64,000 nucleotides of DNA. Source: Sapria himalayana. Lineage: Eukaryota; Streptophyta; Magnoliopsida; Malpighiales; Rafflesiaceae. This document shows, in pieces, positions 60,348 to 64,000 of this stretch. The position numbers and the translations under genes are program-made. Every line of letters begins with the position of its first letter. Position 1 is the stretch's first letter. Location of the stretch: positions 62,001 through 126,000 of the forward strand of contig JAREIK010014492.1 in NCBI GenBank assembly GCA_029783825.1, in the 5' to 3' direction. Under the pieces are notes generated by a model. That model worked only from the letters and a program-made list of their open reading frames with translations, had not been told where the DNA came from and ran no database searches.

Positions 60348-60409
60348 ATTTCAAAACTATATGGTGATATATATATATATATATATATATCACCAAATAA
60401 TTTTGAAAT
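60348..60409. repeat. AT microsatellite inside a palindrome, copy B
   Basis: Arms of 19 bp (60348-60366 atttcaaaactatatggtg; 60391-60409 its inverse with two mismatches) enclose twelve AT units. Confidence 0.85.
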
Positions 60410-60559
60410 CCCGATGTGGAGAAGGATGTTTTACATTGATATTGAAATGATATTTAGATTATTCATTATTATTATATTGTTATTCAATTTTTCAGATATC
60501 AATGTAATGATTTCGGTATCATTTTGAGATATTTTGTCCATATTGATTATTTATTGTCC

Positions 60560-61000
60560 ATGTTATTCTTTGTTGTCATTGAAAATCATTCTATGATAAA
60601 AATATTTACTAGACCAAATTTTCTTTTAGAAATAAAATACATAACTATATTGTTTTAAAATAATTGTATGACTATATAATAAAAAGATGATACTTAAAAA
60701 ATGAGTTAAGAAAATGGGAAGACCAATACTATATAGGGTTGCATCCACATAGTGATAGTTATCAATATGTTTCTGATGAAATGAATATAAATAATTTATG
60801 GGAGAAACTAAAGTCTATGTTTGAAAATAATATGTTTAGAAATAAATATTAATCTTTAGATGTCTAATTAACTTGAAGTTCAAAAATATAAATTTAATGT
60901 CAGCAGCACACATCATCTTTTAAGAGCTGGTGAATCAGCTATCATCTATGAAAATGGTCCTAGGAGATGATCTACTAATTTCTTTAATGTTTAGCTCACT
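60560..61000 (+). pseudogene. Copia Gag relic, copy B
   Basis: Colinear with 8690-9080. It includes LWEKLKSMFEN near 60798 in one frame. It is otherwise broken. Confidence 0.55.
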
Positions 61001-61309
61001 TCTTTATAGATGGGATATCTTTGTTGTTTCCCTCAACATGTAACTACCTAGATGTGTTAAGAAAATACATGTTATTTCAAAAATAATTTATTTAAAGTAG
61101 GAAGAAATAAGAAAGGCAAAGCTTCTCATATATTTTCATTTCTGAAAGACATGGGTGAGAACCACAAGACACAAATAGCCTGATAGAACCCATTCTTCCA
61201 AAGAAAATTTGCAAAGTAAAAAAGTCATCATATTACCGCTATAACAGATGGGGCACATCAAAAAGATTATTATTATTGGAAAATACTATAGAAACAATAT
61301 ATGAGAGGA

Positions 61310-61700
61310 GATAAACCCATGGAAGAGGTCAACATCACCTCAAATGATAACTTGATGCGATTTAACGATGATAATTCAATAATATATATAGTATCTTAGG
61401 AGGGTTATTATCTTATTGACTCAACATCATCATTTCATATCACCTCACATATTGACTTCTTTACTATCTATATACTTGGTGATTTATGGCATAGAAATGA
61501 TGGGCAATAGTGGGATATCACAAATTTTTAAGAATGAGTTTTTATTTGTTATAGATATAAGATATTCATGTAAAGTAGTAATCTATTAGCATGCTAAATG
61601 ACATGGGTTATATTAGTTATATTGGTAATTGCGGATAAAAATTAGTCAAGGACACAATAATCAATGCAAGGGGTAAGAAGGAGAGCCTATATATGTCACT
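61310..61700 (+). pseudogene. Copia protease relic, copy B
   Basis: Around 61405-61475 the plus strand reads YYLIDSTSSFHITSHIDFF; the active-site aspartate and serine are kept, but G-A is T-S. Colinear with 9409-9780. Confidence 0.62.
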
Positions 61701-61739
61701 CAATGATATTACATGTCAATTCCTTAGCTAAAGACATGA

Positions 61740-62960
61740 AGAGCTTGGGTAAACACTATAGAACCTAATCGCTAGGCAGTTTGTTCAAAGTAGAGATATA
61801 ATTTTTTTAGAGGATCAATTTATGGATGGTAGCCAACTGAGTTGAGAGGAGATTAATTTCATAGAGACTCCTATTTGTACAAATTCAATGTCATTTCCTT
61901 ATATAGTTTACTCTAATCAAGGGAAAGAAATTGAGCAGTTTCCTAATAATTCAAAGCCTCAAGATACACATGATATTTTTGGGTCCTAGGATATACCTGA
62001 TATGTATTAGCCATGGTATATTCATCTTGAGAAGGTGAGGAACCATGTTCAAGCTATAATTAGGAAATACTTAGTTATTCATGATTATACATCTTAATAC
62101 TAACCTAAGAAGATCATCTATGTCCCACCATTTATCCTCTAGATTCCTTGATTATATATTACTCATGGATACAAGTGAACTCAAACCTTTTAGAAGGCCA
62201 TCTCTCTTGGGAATAAAAGGAATGACTTTTAGCTATGTAGAAAGAGATGGAGTCTCTTCATATGATTTAGATTTATGGTAAGGTACCCATATCCAAAGAG
62301 AAGCAAGCTTTGAAATATATATAGCTCCTTAGACTAAAATTTAGTTATAATGATTCTCAACTAAGATATAAGGCTTGGATAGCAATTAAGGGGTTAGTAA
62401 AAAAAAATTTAATTTTGATGATATATTTTTTTCGTAGTGAAGACTTATATATGTCTTGTTTAAAAATTGAACTACAACTTATATGTTCTTAACAACCCCC
62501 CATGTAAAGGTACAAAATTAATTTTTCATTCATTGAATCTCATAACTTTTAGCACATATCTTAGACGATTATATATTTTCAATCATCAGTCAAGTAAAGA
62601 TAGACTTATATATTTACTATATGTTGATGATATGCTAATCATTGGTCATATAAAGTAAATATCGACAAGCTTAATTTGGAGCTAGGAAAAATCTTTTCTA
62701 TGAAATACATGAGATCATTCCGGTATATTTTAGGGATTAGTATCATCTTGGATGGACGTTCTAGGCATATTTAGTTATCTCAAGATTGATTCATCAATAA
62801 AGTTCTTGAAAGATTTTTATTAAAGAAGATAAGTCAGTCTCAACTCCCTTAACTAAACACTTTAAGTTAAGTACCGAGCATAGTCCAATTACTAATGAGA
62901 GAAAGAGAGACATGAGTTATGTTATTTTACCATATATACTTAATTTACATAATGACTTGA
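61740..62960 (+). pseudogene. Copia post-integrase linker and RT relic, copy B
   Basis: Like copy A it lacks the integrase core. The linker has NSKPQDTHDIF near 61955, and the 62081-62281 frame carries the decayed RT lead-in. Near 62440 about 200 bp of RT around the FLHGDI motif is deleted, exactly the region holding hAT-1 in copy A. The 62467-62658 frame then reads RLIYLLYVDDMLIIGH, with an intact YVDD motif. LTKHFKLSTEHSP follows near 62850. Confidence 0.65.
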
Positions 62961-63335
62961 GGTCATGAAGACTATCTTGTAAAACCTAATACCAGTTGCT
63001 TGATGACATAATTGATTCTAAGCTAAAGTATACTCGATTTATTGATTTTAAACTAACCTTCCCTAATTATAGTTAAATATTAATCCATCATGTTTATGCA
63101 ATTAGAGTAAATAAGGATAGCAGATAAAATGAATATGCAAACTTAAGAGTAAATTAAATATTTTTACTTAGAACTCAAAGTTGCTTTTGGCTTAAAAAGT
63201 CTTGTTATTAAGGTATTCTAATAAATATATTAATATACTCACTAACATAAATTAATTAAGCTACTTGGAATATTTAAGAAAACTTTACACTTGTTTAATG
63301 ACTTCAGTTGAATCAGACTAAATTATACTTAAGTT

Positions 63336-63382
63336 ATTAGATAAAATTATCTTTAATTATTCTTTTTATTTGAAAGAGTAAT

Positions 63383-63420
<38 letters not shown>

Positions 63421-63660
63421 GCATTATTATTATTATCCTAAGCATACTAGATTAAAGGACATGACATAGAATATGCTACTTATTATATACTAAAGTCTTA
63501 AATTTATTAGATAAAATTATCCTAAGCATTATTCTTTTTTTTTTTTTTTTTTGAAAAAGTAGTTCATAGTAATATTGGTCCAAATACAAACAAGGATGCA
63601 AAAACTTAGAAACGTTATTATCCCAAATTAAAGGACATGACAAAGAAAAAGATTCTTTTA
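63336..63660. repeat. Two-copy tandem repeat with TAA microsatellite, copy B
   Basis: The counterpart of 15042-15370. The first unit has an expanded TAA/ATA run at 63386-63419 and the second a T run at 63534-63552. Confidence 0.65.
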
Positions 63661-63689
63661 CCATACATCCATTGTTAAGGGATTTAAAA

Positions 63690-64000
63690 TCTATGTGTGG
63701 AAATATTTTTAAAATATCAATTCTCACTTTTTTTGGAGGATGAATTCTTTAGACAACTCATTCTTCATTCATTGATAATTATGTGTCTAGCAAAGTGACT
63801 GTGAATCAGGGTGTATAAAGATAAAGATGAAATGTGCCCATGGATGTTTTTGTTGATATTGTTAAGAGTTAGAAAAGAGCTTCGAGGAGGTAAGTTGAAA
63901 AAAAAATACTCTTAGAACGGAAGAGTTGATCGACGTTAAGCAAGATGTGTCATCCTCCCTCATGGTTGACATGCAAGCATATGAAAGAAAGAGGCACCAT
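63690..64000 (+). pseudogene. Transposase_32-like relic, C-terminal part, copy B distal (cut by window end)
   Basis: Colinear with 15405-15715, including aattctttagacaa.tcatt and gcccat.gatgtttttgttgatattg. The homology with copy A runs off the window edge. Confidence 0.42.

Noticed and set aside
62380..62480. Copy B as the exact empty site of hAT-1
   Set aside because: B lacks hAT-1 but also lacks about 200 bp of flanking RT, so it is a deletion rather than a clean pre-insertion allele.

Overview
The window is intergenic, repeat-dominated nuclear DNA of a seed plant, probably heterochromatic. It is AT-rich apart from a few GC-rich islands, and I see no host gene, tRNA or rRNA. The evidence for a plant is the set of transposon lineages: a Ty1/copia element with plant-type Gag, a tRNA-iMet-like primer site and short LTRs; BED-finger hAT elements with 8-bp target duplications; Athila-like Ty3/gypsy pol pieces; and degenerate open frames resembling the 'putative plant transposon protein' (Transposase_32-like) domain. 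Species cannot be told from the sequence.

Layout. 1-1775 is featureless. 1784-2668 is an 885-bp non-autonomous hAT element. 2.9-17.2 kb is a nest (copy A): LTR-like repeat 'R' in both orientations, a Gag-like relic, a Transposase_32-like relic, a copia relic lacking the integrase core, and a 3460-bp hAT (10666-14125) inserted into that copia's reverse transcriptase. 18.1-18.5 kb holds a copia protease scrap. 19925-24379 is the youngest element, a copia with 235-bp LTRs about 98% identical, flanked by an unusual 28-bp direct repeat. 24.4-28.4 kb is unclassified. 28.4-29.8 kb (minus) is an Athila-like pol relic and 32.9-33.6 kb (plus) a gypsy protease relic. 34.0-38.4 kb and 43.9-50.6 kb are further pol-less copies of the R-family element. 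38.4-42.9 kb holds two more decayed hAT elements. 52094-54561 is a solo LTR of a gypsy element with a perfect 5-bp target duplication. 55.6-64.0 kb is copy B, colinear with copy A but without the hAT.

How the parts relate. The oldest layer is a family (R) whose copies repeat one order: LTR-like repeat, Gag-like frame, spacer, Transposase_32-like frame, degenerate ~100-bp tandem array, LTR-like repeat, with no pol between. Into it went copia, hAT and gypsy elements at different times; the hAT, the 19.9-kb copia and the solo LTR keep exact ends and target duplications. Several premature stops are TGA where the family has arginine (CGA), and LTR differences are all transitions, which fits decay of methylated cytosine. 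Boundaries of the old repeats are approximate because they were judged by eye.
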